A DNA stretch of 22,656 nt from 1-14-2-50-31-20 sp964617555 (GTDB lineage: Bacteria > Bacteroidota > Ignavibacteria > Ignavibacteriales > Melioribacteraceae): contig CAZTYP010000053.1 in assembly GCA_964617555.1 (NCBI GenBank), positions 1 through 22,656 of the forward strand, in the 5' to 3' direction. Each line of letters begins with the position of its first letter. Within the stretch, counting starts at the first letter, position 1. Below the pieces are notes generated by a model. The model was not told the origin of the DNA. It worked only from the letters and a program-made list of their open reading frames with translations, and ran no database searches. Made by a program: the position numbers and the translations under genes. Of this stretch, positions 6,241-14,520 are shown piece after piece.

Positions 6241-7509
6241 ATGTATGCATTAATAGACGGAAATAATTTTTATGTAAGTTGTGAACGGGTTTTTAATCCG
6301 AAACTTAACAACAAGCCTATTGTTGTTTTAAGCAATAACGACGGATGTGTAATTTCCCGTTCGAATGAAGCCAAAGCACTCGGAATAAATATGGGGCAAC
6401 CCTCCTATCAACTAAACTCCATATTCCACAAATATAATGTTAAAATTTTCAGCACTAATTTTACTCTTTACGGAGATATGAGCCGGAGAATGCACTCAAT
6501 ACTTGCCACATTCAGCAAAGAAATAGAAATTTACTCGATTGACGAAGCATTTTTACACTTACAGGGTCATCGGAATTTTACTTATTATTATAACTTGGCA
6601 GAAAAAATTAGAAATACCGTATTAAAATATATAGGAATTCCTACAGGAATCGGCATTGCAAAAACCAAAACATTAGCTAAAATTGCAAATCACATTGCCA
6701 AACATAATACAAGCAAAAACAATATATGTGTATTGCTCACACAAAAAGAAATTCAAACAGCTTTGAAACAAACGCCTGTCGAAAAAATTTGGGGTGTGGG
6801 AAAAAAATTTGCCGCTATGTTGAAACTATATAATATAAATACCGCATATGATTTTACAAAACTATCCGAAGATTGGGTGAAAAGTAAAATGACAATAACC
6901 GGTGTAAATATGCAAAGAGAATTACGCGGCTATAATGAAATTAAATTGGATGATATCCGATCTCACAAAAAGTCGATTGCAACAACCAGAACATTCGGAA
7001 AAGCAACATGTGATTATAACACCGTTAAAACTGCTGTTGCAACATTCGCCGTGCGTTGTTCCGAAAAATTGCAAAAACAAAATTCCATTGCCGCTTTTAT
7101 TACGGTTTTTATTAGAACGGACAAGCACAAAGAAGATGAACCGCAATATAGAAACAGTTTTATTTTAACCTTACCCGTAGCAACTGCAAGTGAAATGGAA
7201 CTTGTAAAACATGCCGAAACCGCTCTACAAAAAATTTTCAAAAAAGGTTACAAATACAAAAGAGTAGGAGTAATTGTTACCGGCATTCTTGACAAACACG
7301 AAATACAACCCAATTTGTTTTACAACTACAATATTGAAAAACATGACAGAATATCGGAAACAATAAAAAAAATTAATACAAAACATGGAAAAGACTCAAT
7401 TCGTCTTGCAACAATTTCCCCGTCGGAAACATGGCGTTTACAACGCAACTACCTTTCTCCCCGCTACACAACCGACTGGAAAGAACTTTTTGAAGTAAAA
7501 GCGAAATGA
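6241..7509 (+). CDS. umuC: UmuC-type Y-family DNA polymerase (Pol V catalytic subunit)
   Basis: Error-prone translesion polymerase acting with processed UmuD. Starting at the ATG at 6241 gives 422 residues, the length of E. coli UmuC, and puts MYALIDGNNFYVSCERVF at the N terminus as in the family. An ATG at 6232 would add three residues and cannot be excluded; neither start has a visible ribosome binding site. Catalytic acids are Asp6 and the Asp101-Glu102 pair in YSIDEAF. GIGIAKTKTLAKIANHIAKH is the palm/thumb signature, followed by the helix-hairpin-helix region with IWGVGKKF. The little-finger domain ends in a candidate beta-clamp motif, QPNLF, at about 356-360. The gene runs tail to tail into umuD with only seven bases between them, which is unusual because umuD and umuC normally form an operon. 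Confidence 0.95.
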   Translation: MYALIDGNNFYVSCERVFNPKLNNKPIVVLSNNDGCVISRSNEAKALGINMGQPSYQLNSIFHKYNVKIFSTNFTLYGDMSRRMHSILATFSKEIEIYSIDEAFLHLQGHRNFTYYYNLAEKIRNTVLKYIGIPTGIGIAKTKTLAKIANHIAKHNTSKNNICVLLTQKEIQTALKQTPVEKIWGVGKKFAAMLKLYNINTAYDFTKLSEDWVKSKMTITGVNMQRELRGYNEIKLDDIRSHKKSIATTRTFGKATCDYNTVKTAVATFAVRCSEKLQKQNSIAAFITVFIRTDKHKEDEPQYRNSFILTLPVATASEMELVKHAETALQKIFKKGYKYKRVGVIVTGILDKHEIQPNLFYNYNIEKHDRISETIKKINTKHGKDSIRLATISPSETWRLQRNYLSPRYTTDWKELFEVKAK

Positions 7510-7516
7510 ATTACAT

Positions 7517-7975
7517 TTAATAATGCTTATGAATAGAATAAATTACCGTTCCCCAAATAACCAAATCATTATCCCGAGAAACTTTTATCGGCTCAAAATC
7601 CGGATTATCCGGCATTAAATAAATTGTATTGTTATCAATTATTTTTATTCGCTTTATTGTAAATTCTCCGTCAATAGCACAAACAAGAACAGAATTTTTG
7701 TGCGGTTGTACGGAACGATCGATAACTAAAATATCACCGTCATAAATACCCGCCCCAACCATAGATTCGCCACTTACCCTGGCAAAAAAAGTACTTTCCG
7801 GATTTTTAATTAAATGCTTATTTAAATCAAGACGTTCCTCCACATAATCATCTGCCGGCGAAGGGAAACCGGCTTTCAGTTTTGCTCCAACAAGCGGAAG
7901 CGTTACTTCTGTTTTTATATCGGGAAGAAAAATTTCCAACTTGCTTTTTCCGTTCTTTATTTTGTACACTTTCAT
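7517..7975 (-). CDS. umuD: UmuD-type translesion accessory protein (LexA/S24 self-cleaving family)
   Basis: Partner of UmuC; in the family, RecA-stimulated self-cleavage makes UmuD', the active Pol V subunit. The 152-residue protein has AGFPSPADDYVEERLDLN around the cleavage site (Ala35-Gly36 here; Cys-Gly in E. coli), SGESM with nucleophile Ser71, and GEFTIKRIK with general-base Lys108, so the Ser-Lys dyad is intact. MPDNPDFEPI and VIWGTVIYSIHK are the usual C-terminal elements. The N-terminal arm before the cleavage site is about ten residues longer than in E. coli. The gene is convergent with umuC and has its own upstream region (7976-8028), so the two halves of Pol V must be transcribed from separate promoters. 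I found no convincing ribosome binding site. Confidence 0.95.
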   Translation of the reverse strand: MKVYKIKNGKSKLEIFLPDIKTEVTLPLVGAKLKAGFPSPADDYVEERLDLNKHLIKNPESTFFARVSGESMVGAGIYDGDILVIDRSVQPHKNSVLVCAIDGEFTIKRIKIIDNNTIYLMPDNPDFEPIKVSRDNDLVIWGTVIYSIHKHY

Positions 7976-8028
7976 ATAAAATCCATATTTTCACATATAC
8001 AAAGCAATTTTCAACAAAAGCTAATAAG

Positions 8029-8058
8029 AAAAAACCGGAGTGATAAGCTCCGGCTTTT
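8029..8058 (-). terminator. Terminator at the end of the efflux operon
   Basis: CCGGAG (8035-8040) and CTCCGG (8048-8053) form a 6-bp GC-rich stem with a seven-base loop. Read on the minus strand it is followed by six T, and it begins 13 bases after the stop of the DUF4136 gene. The opposite side has four T, but no plus-strand gene ends here. Confidence 0.75.
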
Positions 8059-8065
8059 ATAAACA

Positions 8066-8614
8066 TTATTTGTTTTGAGGAGGAAAATCCTTCAAGATTT
8101 TCGCAATAACCTCATCTCTTTCTTCGTCGGATAATTTATGAGTAATAATACCGGTACCGGTTCCTCTCCAAACCAATTCTTTCTTTGCCTTATCGGCCAA
8201 ATCAATTACCAAAGTAGTTTCGTCATAATATGTAACATCGGTTTGGCTCATTCCGTAACCGGGTCCCCAACCTCTGCCGTACATTCCGTAACCATAACCG
8301 CCATAACCGTAATTTGTAATTTGCATTCTTTCTTTTTGACCTGCATGAAGAATCACAACAAAATCAGCTTGCTCGACAGGCACTTTTTTTAATCCTTTTT
8401 GAGTCAAAATTCTTTCTACGCTTGCAATCACACGCTTTTTAGCCAACGGGTCTTTACTTAAAGCATCACTAGCGGGCATTTCGCCTTGGTAAATCGCAAA
8501 TGTTTTATACTTCGAAAAATCTACATTCGGATCATGATCTGTTGTAACCGTAACCGACGAACATCCCCAAAAACTAATCAATCCAATAATTGCCACTATT
8601 TTTAATAATCTCAT
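8066..8614 (-). CDS. DUF4136 family lipoprotein with Gly/Tyr-rich segment
   Basis: A 182-residue predicted lipoprotein. A hydrophobic signal ends at Cys18 (SFWGCSS); the lipobox is loose, with Trp-Gly before the cysteine, but positive charge, hydrophobic core and cysteine are in order. The body matches DUF4136: DPNVDFSKYKTFAI near the start, ADFVVILHAG in the middle, and LVIDLADKAKKELVWRGTGTG followed by a basic/acidic C-terminal helix ending KILKDFPPQ. Residues 99-122 are a Gly/Tyr-rich stretch (NYGYGGYGYGMYGRGWGPGYG, given in part) of low complexity. Function is unknown for the family. It is the last gene of the efflux operon, 28 bases after the channel gene. An AGGAGG ribosome binding site five bases before the ATG supports good translation and the chosen start. 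Confidence 0.85.
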   Translation of the reverse strand: MRLLKIVAIIGLISFWGCSSVTVTTDHDPNVDFSKYKTFAIYQGEMPASDALSKDPLAKKRVIASVERILTQKGLKKVPVEQADFVVILHAGQKERMQITNYGYGGYGYGMYGRGWGPGYGMSQTDVTYYDETTLVIDLADKAKKELVWRGTGTGIITHKLSDEERDEVIAKILKDFPPQNK

Positions 8615-8642
8615 ATAACCTCCTTGTTGATAAAATCAATAT

Positions 8643-10067
8643 TTATTCTTTTACATCCGTTTTGTTAAAAAAGTTCTCTTTTTCTTTTCGAGAAATCCAC
8701 CCACCGCCTAAAGCTTTATATAATTTAATATATGCCGAAAGGTAACTTTGTTTAAGTTCCGACAATTCCAACTCGCTATTAAATAATGTTCTTTCCGCAT
8801 CCAGAACTTCCAAATAACTTGCCGCTCCTTGATTATAACGCATTCGGGATAAACTCTCGGCATTTTGAGCAGCATTAACTTGACGTTTTTTTGCTTCCAA
8901 TTCTCTTTTATATGTATCAACTTCCACCAGAGCATCTTCAACTTCGCGAAAAGCATTCAATACCGTTTTTTCGTAATTAAAAAGAAGTTGACGGGTTTTG
9001 GCTGCTTCTACTTCTACCCGGGCGCTATTTTTATTAAAATTAAATAGCGGGGCAAGTAAAGATGTCCCGGCCGACCACCCAAAACCATTATTAATTAATG
9101 TAGACAAATCATCGCTTGCTATCCCTAAAACTCCCGTTAAACTAATTGAGGGATATTGTTGGGCAGCAGCAACTCCTACACGTGCATTTTGTGCATGTAA
9201 TAAATTTTCCGCTTTAAGAATATCCGGACGACGTTGTAAAATGTCGGAAGGAATTCCAACCGGAATTTCAGGGGGAATTTCATCTAAATTGACCGAAACA
9301 TTTTCGGGGAGTATTTCTCCGGGATTTTTACCCAACAAAACCGAAAGTGCATTTTCTGTTTTTGCAACCGCACGTTCAAAAATCGGAACTGCGGAAGCCG
9401 CTGTTTCTCTTTGAATTTGTGCTTGATTCAAATCCAATTCCGGAATAATTCCTTTATCGTAACGTTGTTGAATAATATTTAAACTTTCTTCTCTCGTTCG
9501 CAATGTTGCTTTGGCAATTTTTAACCGTTGCTTATAATCCAACAAACGGAAATATGTACTGATAACTTCCGAAATGAGTCCTAACTGAACCGTTCGCAAA
9601 GAATATTCCGAAGCAAGCAAATTAGCCTTTGCCGCTTCTGTTGCACGTCTGTATTTACCCCAAAAATCGATTTCCCAGCTAAGTACCGGAGAAATTGAAA
9701 AATTTGTTGTTGTAGACGGCAATTTCATTCCAAGAGCAAAATTGCCTCTTGAAGCCCCGGCAGAAACATCCAACTTAGGATATCTATCCGCACCGGTAAA
9801 GGTAAGGCCTGCTCGCGCTTCTTCAATGCGGGCAATTGCAATATTCAAATCTTTGTTTTGCTCTAATGCCGTTATAACAAGTGTATCCAAAAGCGAATCA
9901 CTAAATAGCTCCCACCATTCGATATTTGCAACGGAATCAACTTTCAGTGTATCGAACCTGTATGATTGTAATGTATCTACCTCCGGTTTTTCAAAATCCG
10001 GACCTACAGAACAACTTGAAAGAAGAAGAACAAGTATAACCGATAATATTAAAAATATTTTTTTCAT
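8643..10067 (-). CDS. RND efflux outer-membrane lipoprotein channel (NodT/OprM family)
   Basis: Outer-membrane factor of a tripartite pump, expected to form a TolC-like trimeric channel. The protein has 474 residues. The signal ends LLLSSC with Cys19 as the lipid-modified residue, and the start of the mature protein, SVGPDFEKPEV, matches the VGPDYxxP opening of OprM-type channels. Two outer membrane efflux protein repeats follow: the first with WWELFSDSLLDTLV and ALEQNKDLNIAIARIEEARA, the second with RRPDILKAENLLHAQNARVGVAAAQ and YNQGAASYLEVLDAERTLF, the latter typical of NodT members. It is the third gene of the operon, 33 bases after the RND gene. GGGA upstream of the ATG is a moderate ribosome binding site. 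Confidence 0.94.
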   Translation of the reverse strand: MKKIFLILSVILVLLLSSCSVGPDFEKPEVDTLQSYRFDTLKVDSVANIEWWELFSDSLLDTLVITALEQNKDLNIAIARIEEARAGLTFTGADRYPKLDVSAGASRGNFALGMKLPSTTTNFSISPVLSWEIDFWGKYRRATEAAKANLLASEYSLRTVQLGLISEVISTYFRLLDYKQRLKIAKATLRTREESLNIIQQRYDKGIIPELDLNQAQIQRETAASAVPIFERAVAKTENALSVLLGKNPGEILPENVSVNLDEIPPEIPVGIPSDILQRRPDILKAENLLHAQNARVGVAAAQQYPSISLTGVLGIASDDLSTLINNGFGWSAGTSLLAPLFNFNKNSARVEVEAAKTRQLLFNYEKTVLNAFREVEDALVEVDTYKRELEAKKRQVNAAQNAESLSRMRYNQGAASYLEVLDAERTLFNSELELSELKQSYLSAYIKLYKALGGGWISRKEKENFFNKTDVKE

Positions 10068-10100
10068 TTTTTCCCGTTTACAAATCTCTATTAATTTTAT

Positions 10101-13100
10101 TTATACTTTCTTTAATTTAAGATCTCTTTTTTCTTCGAATTTAAAAAATTTACCTATTGCAATAAAGAGCATCGGGTATAAAAACACACCGAGTACGGTT
10201 GCGATAGACATTCCGCCAAGTAAAGCAACTCCCATAACTTTACGGGCTTCGGCACCGGCACCGGAAGCAACAACAAGCGGAAGCACTCCGAGTATAAACG
10301 AAAATGCCGTCATAAGAATAGGACGGAAACGGAGTTTGGCGGCTTTAACCGCCGCATCATACAACGATAATCCTTTTTCAAATTCTATATTCGCAAACTC
10401 AACAATCAGAATTGCGTTTTTGGCAGCCATCCCTATCAACATTACAAGAGATATTTGTGCAAAAATATTATTCTCGTAACTCAAATCGAAGAAACGGAAA
10501 AGCCACAATAAAAACATTGCACCAAAAACAGCAAAGGGGGTTCCCATTAAAATAGACATTGGTATTGTCCAACTTTCGTATTGTGCGGCAAGAATTAAAA
10601 AGACAAAGAGTAATGAAAAAACAAAGACCACAGTACCCGAACCAGCTGCTTTCTTTTCTTGATACGACATATTGCTCCAGGCGTAGTCCATATCCGGAGG
10701 AAGAACTTCTGCGGCAACTTCTTCCAAAGCTGTCATTACTTGAGCGGAAGTATATCCTTTGGCAGGGCCCCCGGTTAATTCTACGGCTCGGTTAAGATTA
10801 AATCTGTTTGTAAAATCGGGGCCCTCTTTTTTCTCCACTTTCACAAAAGCGGCCAAGGGTACACTTTTCCCTTCTCTGTTCTTTACAAAAAATTGATTTA
10901 TATCTTTTTCGCTTACACGATATTCCGGCTCCGCTTGAATATATGCCTTGTACAATCTACCGAAACGATTAAAATCGTTAACGTAAGCACCACCCAAAAA
11001 CGCACTGATTGTTGTATACATATCGTTCAGTGGTATTCCGGCTTTAAGGGCTTTATCGCGATTAAGATTAAGATAGCGTTGCGGAACATTTGCGCGGAAC
11101 GGTGTAAAGATTGAACCGACTTCCGGACGCTTTGATGCGGCCATTAAAAATTTCATCGAGTTTTCTGCAAGGTATGAAGGGGAATTTCCTCCCTTATCCA
11201 ATAACATAAAAGTAAAACCGGAGCCACTTCCTAACCCCGGAATTGCAGGCGGACCAAATGCAAAAACTTGAGCACCTTTAACTTGCGCAAATAATTTATT
11301 AAGTTTTTGTGCTACTTCGTTTGCGGTTAAATCTCTTTTGCCCCATTCGGTAAGGGAAAGAAAGATGAATCCGCTGTTAGGCAATACACTACCCGAAAGC
11401 ATACTGTAGCCTGCAGCAGTGGTTACATATTCTACTTCGGGTACTCTGGAAATTATTTCTTCCACTTGCTTGGAAATTCTATTTGTTCGTTGTAACGAGG
11501 CGGCATCGGGCAATTGGATATTTACAAAAAGATATCCCATATCTTCTTCGGGAATAAATCCGCCGGGTAAAAACTTACCTACCAATACGGTTGCCAATGT
11601 AATTAAAACAATAAAAACTATTCCTCGTTTTATTTTACCGGCTACCACGTTGGTAAAACTCATATACTGTACTGTGGATTTATCGAACACTTTATTAAAC
11701 CAAGCAAAAAATTTGCCCAAAATTCCTTTATAGGGTTTCGGTTCTCTTAACAATATGGAACACAAGGCCGGACTTAATGAAAGAGCATTGATTGATGAAA
11801 ATATTACGGAAACGGTAATTGTAATTGCAAATTGTTGATATAGACTACCCGTAATACCAGACATCATAACAGTTGGGGTAAAAACGGCAATTAAGACCAG
11901 TGTTGTTGCTATAACAGGAGCGGTTACTTCTTTCATTGCGGCTTTTGTTGCTTCTTGTGCATTCATTCCTTTGGCAATATTTACTTGGACGGCTTCCACA
12001 ACAACAATTGCATCGTCAACCACAATACCTATTGCAAGCACCAATCCAAGCAACGATAAAACATTCACGGTAAAACCGAGCATTGGGAACAAAATAAATG
12101 CTCCGAGCAACGAAACCGGAATTGCAATTGTCGGGATTAATGTTGCACGCCAATCTTGTATAAACAAAAACACCACTAACACAACAAGCAACAAGGCAAT
12201 TATTAATGTTACAACTATCTCTTCTATTCCGGCTGTAATCGGTTTTGTTGCGTCTATGGAAATATTATAATCCATTCCATCGGGAAATTTTTGTGAAAGC
12301 CGGTGAATAGTGGCTTTAACTTCATCAGCCAATTCAACGGCATTGGAACCCGGAGCCTGATAAATTGCAATAATGGCGGTAGGTTTTTTGTTAAAACGTG
12401 TAAATGCTCTGTAAGCTTCTAAGCCTAATTCTACTCTTGCAATATCTCTTATTTTAACTTGTGACCCGTTTTCTGTTGTTCTTACAACAATTTCTCCGAA
12501 CTCTTTTTCCGTTTTTAATCTATCCGGCAATCTTACGGTATAGGTAAATTCCGTACCCGGAGGTGCCGGTTCCGCCCCGAATTTTCCGCCGGGAACAATT
12601 ACATTTTGTTCGCGAATTGCAGTAATAATTTCGGGAACAGTAATATTCAATCGTGCTAATTTATCCGGTTTAATCCAAATACGCATCGAATAATCACTGG
12701 CACCAAGTACATCCACACGTCCAATACCTTTAATGCGAGCCAATACATCTTTAATATTAATTAGTGCATAATTCCCAAGAAAATTCTGGTCAAACTTTTC
12801 TTCGGAAGTAAGAGTAATAAGCATTAAAATATTCGGCAAAGATTTTTTTGTTGTTACGCCAAGTCTTTTTACCTCTTCCGGAAGTTTTGCGGTTGCAGCG
12901 GAAACTCTGTTTTGCGTAAAAACGGTACTCATATCCGGATCGGTTCCAACATCAAAAGAAACCTCGATAGTCATACTTCCGTCGTTAGAGTTTGTTGACT
13001 TCATATAAATCATATTTTCAACGCCGTTAATCTCTTGTTCCAAAGGTGAAGCAACCGATTGCTCAACATTAACGGCATTTGCTCCGGTGTATGAGGCACG

Positions 13101-13235
13101 TACCTCAACAATCGGAGGAGTTATATTAGGATATTGCTCAATAGGTAACCCCAATAAGGAAACAATACCTATAATAGTAATAACAATGGCAATAACCATT
13201 GCAACAATCGGTCTTCGTACAAAAAAACTTCCCAT
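10101..13235 (-). CDS. RND multidrug efflux pump, HAE1 (AcrB-like) family inner-membrane transporter
   Basis: Proton-driven exporter with the length (1044 residues) and layout of AcrB: one N-terminal membrane helix after MGSFFVRRPIVAMV, a large periplasmic porter domain, helices TM2-6, a second porter domain and TM8-12. Asp407-Asp408 in IGIVVDDAIVVVEAV fall at the same numbers as the AcrB proton-relay pair, and the partner lysine is in GMAAKNAILIVEF. FGPPAIPGLGSGSGF is the glycine loop region found in HAE1 pumps. I start at the ATG whose first base is 13235, not at the in-frame ATG at 13280, because it aligns with AcrB. That leaves a single base between it and the adaptor stop codon, so translation is likely coupled. 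The substrate cannot be read from the sequence. Confidence 0.96.
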   Translation of the reverse strand: MGSFFVRRPIVAMVIAIVITIIGIVSLLGLPIEQYPNITPPIVEVRASYTGANAVNVEQSVASPLEQEINGVENMIYMKSTNSNDGSMTIEVSFDVGTDPDMSTVFTQNRVSAATAKLPEEVKRLGVTTKKSLPNILMLITLTSEEKFDQNFLGNYALINIKDVLARIKGIGRVDVLGASDYSMRIWIKPDKLARLNITVPEIITAIREQNVIVPGGKFGAEPAPPGTEFTYTVRLPDRLKTEKEFGEIVVRTTENGSQVKIRDIARVELGLEAYRAFTRFNKKPTAIIAIYQAPGSNAVELADEVKATIHRLSQKFPDGMDYNISIDATKPITAGIEEIVVTLIIALLLVVLVVFLFIQDWRATLIPTIAIPVSLLGAFILFPMLGFTVNVLSLLGLVLAIGIVVDDAIVVVEAVQVNIAKGMNAQEATKAAMKEVTAPVIATTLVLIAVFTPTVMMSGITGSLYQQFAITITVSVIFSSINALSLSPALCSILLREPKPYKGILGKFFAWFNKVFDKSTVQYMSFTNVVAGKIKRGIVFIVLITLATVLVGKFLPGGFIPEEDMGYLFVNIQLPDAASLQRTNRISKQVEEIISRVPEVEYVTTAAGYSMLSGSVLPNSGFIFLSLTEWGKRDLTANEVAQKLNKLFAQVKGAQVFAFGPPAIPGLGSGSGFTFMLLDKGGNSPSYLAENSMKFLMAASKRPEVGSIFTPFRANVPQRYLNLNRDKALKAGIPLNDMYTTISAFLGGAYVNDFNRFGRLYKAYIQAEPEYRVSEKDINQFFVKNREGKSVPLAAFVKVEKKEGPDFTNRFNLNRAVELTGGPAKGYTSAQVMTALEEVAAEVLPPDMDYAWSNMSYQEKKAAGSGTVVFVFSLLFVFLILAAQYESWTIPMSILMGTPFAVFGAMFLLWLFRFFDLSYENNIFAQISLVMLIGMAAKNAILIVEFANIEFEKGLSLYDAAVKAAKLRFRPILMTAFSFILGVLPLVVASGAGAEARKVMGVALLGGMSIATVLGVFLYPMLFIAIGKFFKFEEKRDLKLKKV

Positions 13236-13236
13236 A

Positions 13237-14394
13237 TTATTTCCCGACCTTTTCTGTGCTGAAAGAGAGTTTTGCTTCAACCGGATTAACCGTTATTCCG
13301 GACTTAACTTTCTGTAATCCCTCATAAACAACTCTATCCCCTTCTTGCAAACCATTTTGAACCAACCAGAAAGAACCGACGGTTTCACCCAAATCAACTT
13401 TTTTCTGTTCAATTTTGTTTTCACTATTTACAATAAAAACCGAATGCCTCCCTTGAAGTTCGGTAACACACCGCTGCGGAACCAATATTCCGTTCGGTAT
13501 TACAGCTGTTTGTGCTCTTATTTTTCCAAAAAGTCCTGGACGCAATAATCCGCTCGGATTTGGGAACGATGCTTGTACTAAAATTGCCCCTGTTTGGCTA
13601 TCTACCCCCCTATCAATAAATCTTACTGTCCCGATTTCGGGATATATTGTACCGTCGGAAAGAATTAGCCGAAGAGGTTTCTTTTCAATGTTCTCATTTT
13701 TCTTCTTATTTTGAAAAACTTCTTTAAAAATTTTCAAATAATCGGCTTCGGTTAAATAAAACTCTACAAGCATTGTATCAATTTTTGAAACTACGTTAAG
13801 AATAACCGGATTGGGAGATTGCCCAACAAAACTACCGACTTTAGCTTTCGTTTTACCGATAATTCCATCTATATGCGAACGGACTTTAGTATAACTGAGT
13901 TGAATATTTGCCGCTTTTAAATTTGCTTTTGCAGCTTCTACCATTGCCTTTGCCGCGTCGTAGTTTGCAATTGCTGCATCCAAATCGCTTTTACTAACGG
14001 CATTATTTTCCGCCAGCGGTTTTATGCGTGCCAACTCACTTTTTGCATGTGCCAAATTGGTTTTTGCTTCGGCAAGTTTACTTAACTGTGCGGCAGCTTG
14101 TGCTTCGTATTGTTGACTTTCAATTGTATAGAGCAATTGTCCTTTTTTTACCCTTCCTCCTTCTTTAAAATGAATCCCTTCCAGAAATCCGGGAACCCTT
14201 GCACGAACGGAAATATCTTTAATTCCGGAAATGCTCCCTACAAAATCTTTGTATAACACAACCTTTTGAGCATGTATTGAATATACTTCTATTTCCGGGA
14301 CATTATTCTCTTCATTTTCATTGCCGCCACACGACATTAAAAGGATAAAAGTCATAATTAATAAAATTATACCATATTTTTTTTCCATTTTCAT
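13237..14394 (-). CDS. RND efflux periplasmic adaptor (membrane fusion protein) lipoprotein
   Basis: Links the RND pump to the outer-membrane channel. The 385 residues begin with a lipoprotein signal ending LLMSC (Cys22), so it is probably anchored to the inner membrane. Next come the first barrel-sandwich half with VRARVPGFLEGIHFKEGGRVKKGQLLY (given in part), a coiled-coil hairpin at about 85-165 rich in Ala, Lys and Glu, and the second lipoyl half with KVRSHIDGIIGKTKAKVGSFV. The beta-barrel and membrane-proximal domains contain RFIDRGVDSQTGAILVQASF, LLRPGLFGKIR and VPQRCVTELQGRHSVFIV. It is the first gene of a four-gene operon. An alternative ATG two codons downstream is equally possible. 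No regulator gene is adjacent. Confidence 0.94.
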   Translation of the reverse strand: MKMEKKYGIILLIMTFILLMSCGGNENEENNVPEIEVYSIHAQKVVLYKDFVGSISGIKDISVRARVPGFLEGIHFKEGGRVKKGQLLYTIESQQYEAQAAAQLSKLAEAKTNLAHAKSELARIKPLAENNAVSKSDLDAAIANYDAAKAMVEAAKANLKAANIQLSYTKVRSHIDGIIGKTKAKVGSFVGQSPNPVILNVVSKIDTMLVEFYLTEADYLKIFKEVFQNKKKNENIEKKPLRLILSDGTIYPEIGTVRFIDRGVDSQTGAILVQASFPNPSGLLRPGLFGKIRAQTAVIPNGILVPQRCVTELQGRHSVFIVNSENKIEQKKVDLGETVGSFWLVQNGLQEGDRVVYEGLQKVKSGITVNPVEAKLSFSTEKVGK

Positions 14395-14423
14395 CTCAAT
14401 GCTAAATAGTTTTTTGATATCAC

Positions 14424-14452
14424 TATATATTTTTTGCTCCTTAAAATAGCAA
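14424..14452 (-). promoter_or_regulatory. Candidate promoter of the efflux operon
   Basis: Read on the minus strand, TTGCTA (14452-14447) and TATATA (14429-14424) are separated by 17 bases and lie about 30 bases before the adaptor ATG. The region from 14395 to 14520 otherwise holds only a weak four-pair AGGA/TCCT hairpin with a T-rich tail after the aldehyde dehydrogenase gene. Confidence 0.35.
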
Positions 14453-14520
14453 TTACTTTAACAAAAGAAAAGGACTCTTTATCCTAAAAAGCTAAGTTTT
14501 ATTAATCTTGCATATATAAA

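Noticed and set aside
9742..10479. Long open frame on the plus strand opposite the channel and pump genes
   Set aside because: It lies antisense to two clear genes and spans their junction, and its Ser/Thr/Pro-rich translation has no family features. It is a by-product of the codon use of the real genes.
13236..13280. Upstream ATG for the RND pump gene at 13280
   Set aside because: It would overlap the adaptor gene and add 15 residues not seen in AcrB-type pumps. With the ATG at 13235 the proton-relay Asp pair falls exactly at 407-408.
14453..14520. Terminator hairpin after the aldehyde dehydrogenase gene
   Set aside because: Only a four-pair AGGA/TCCT stem with a T-rich tail, too weak to list as a terminator.
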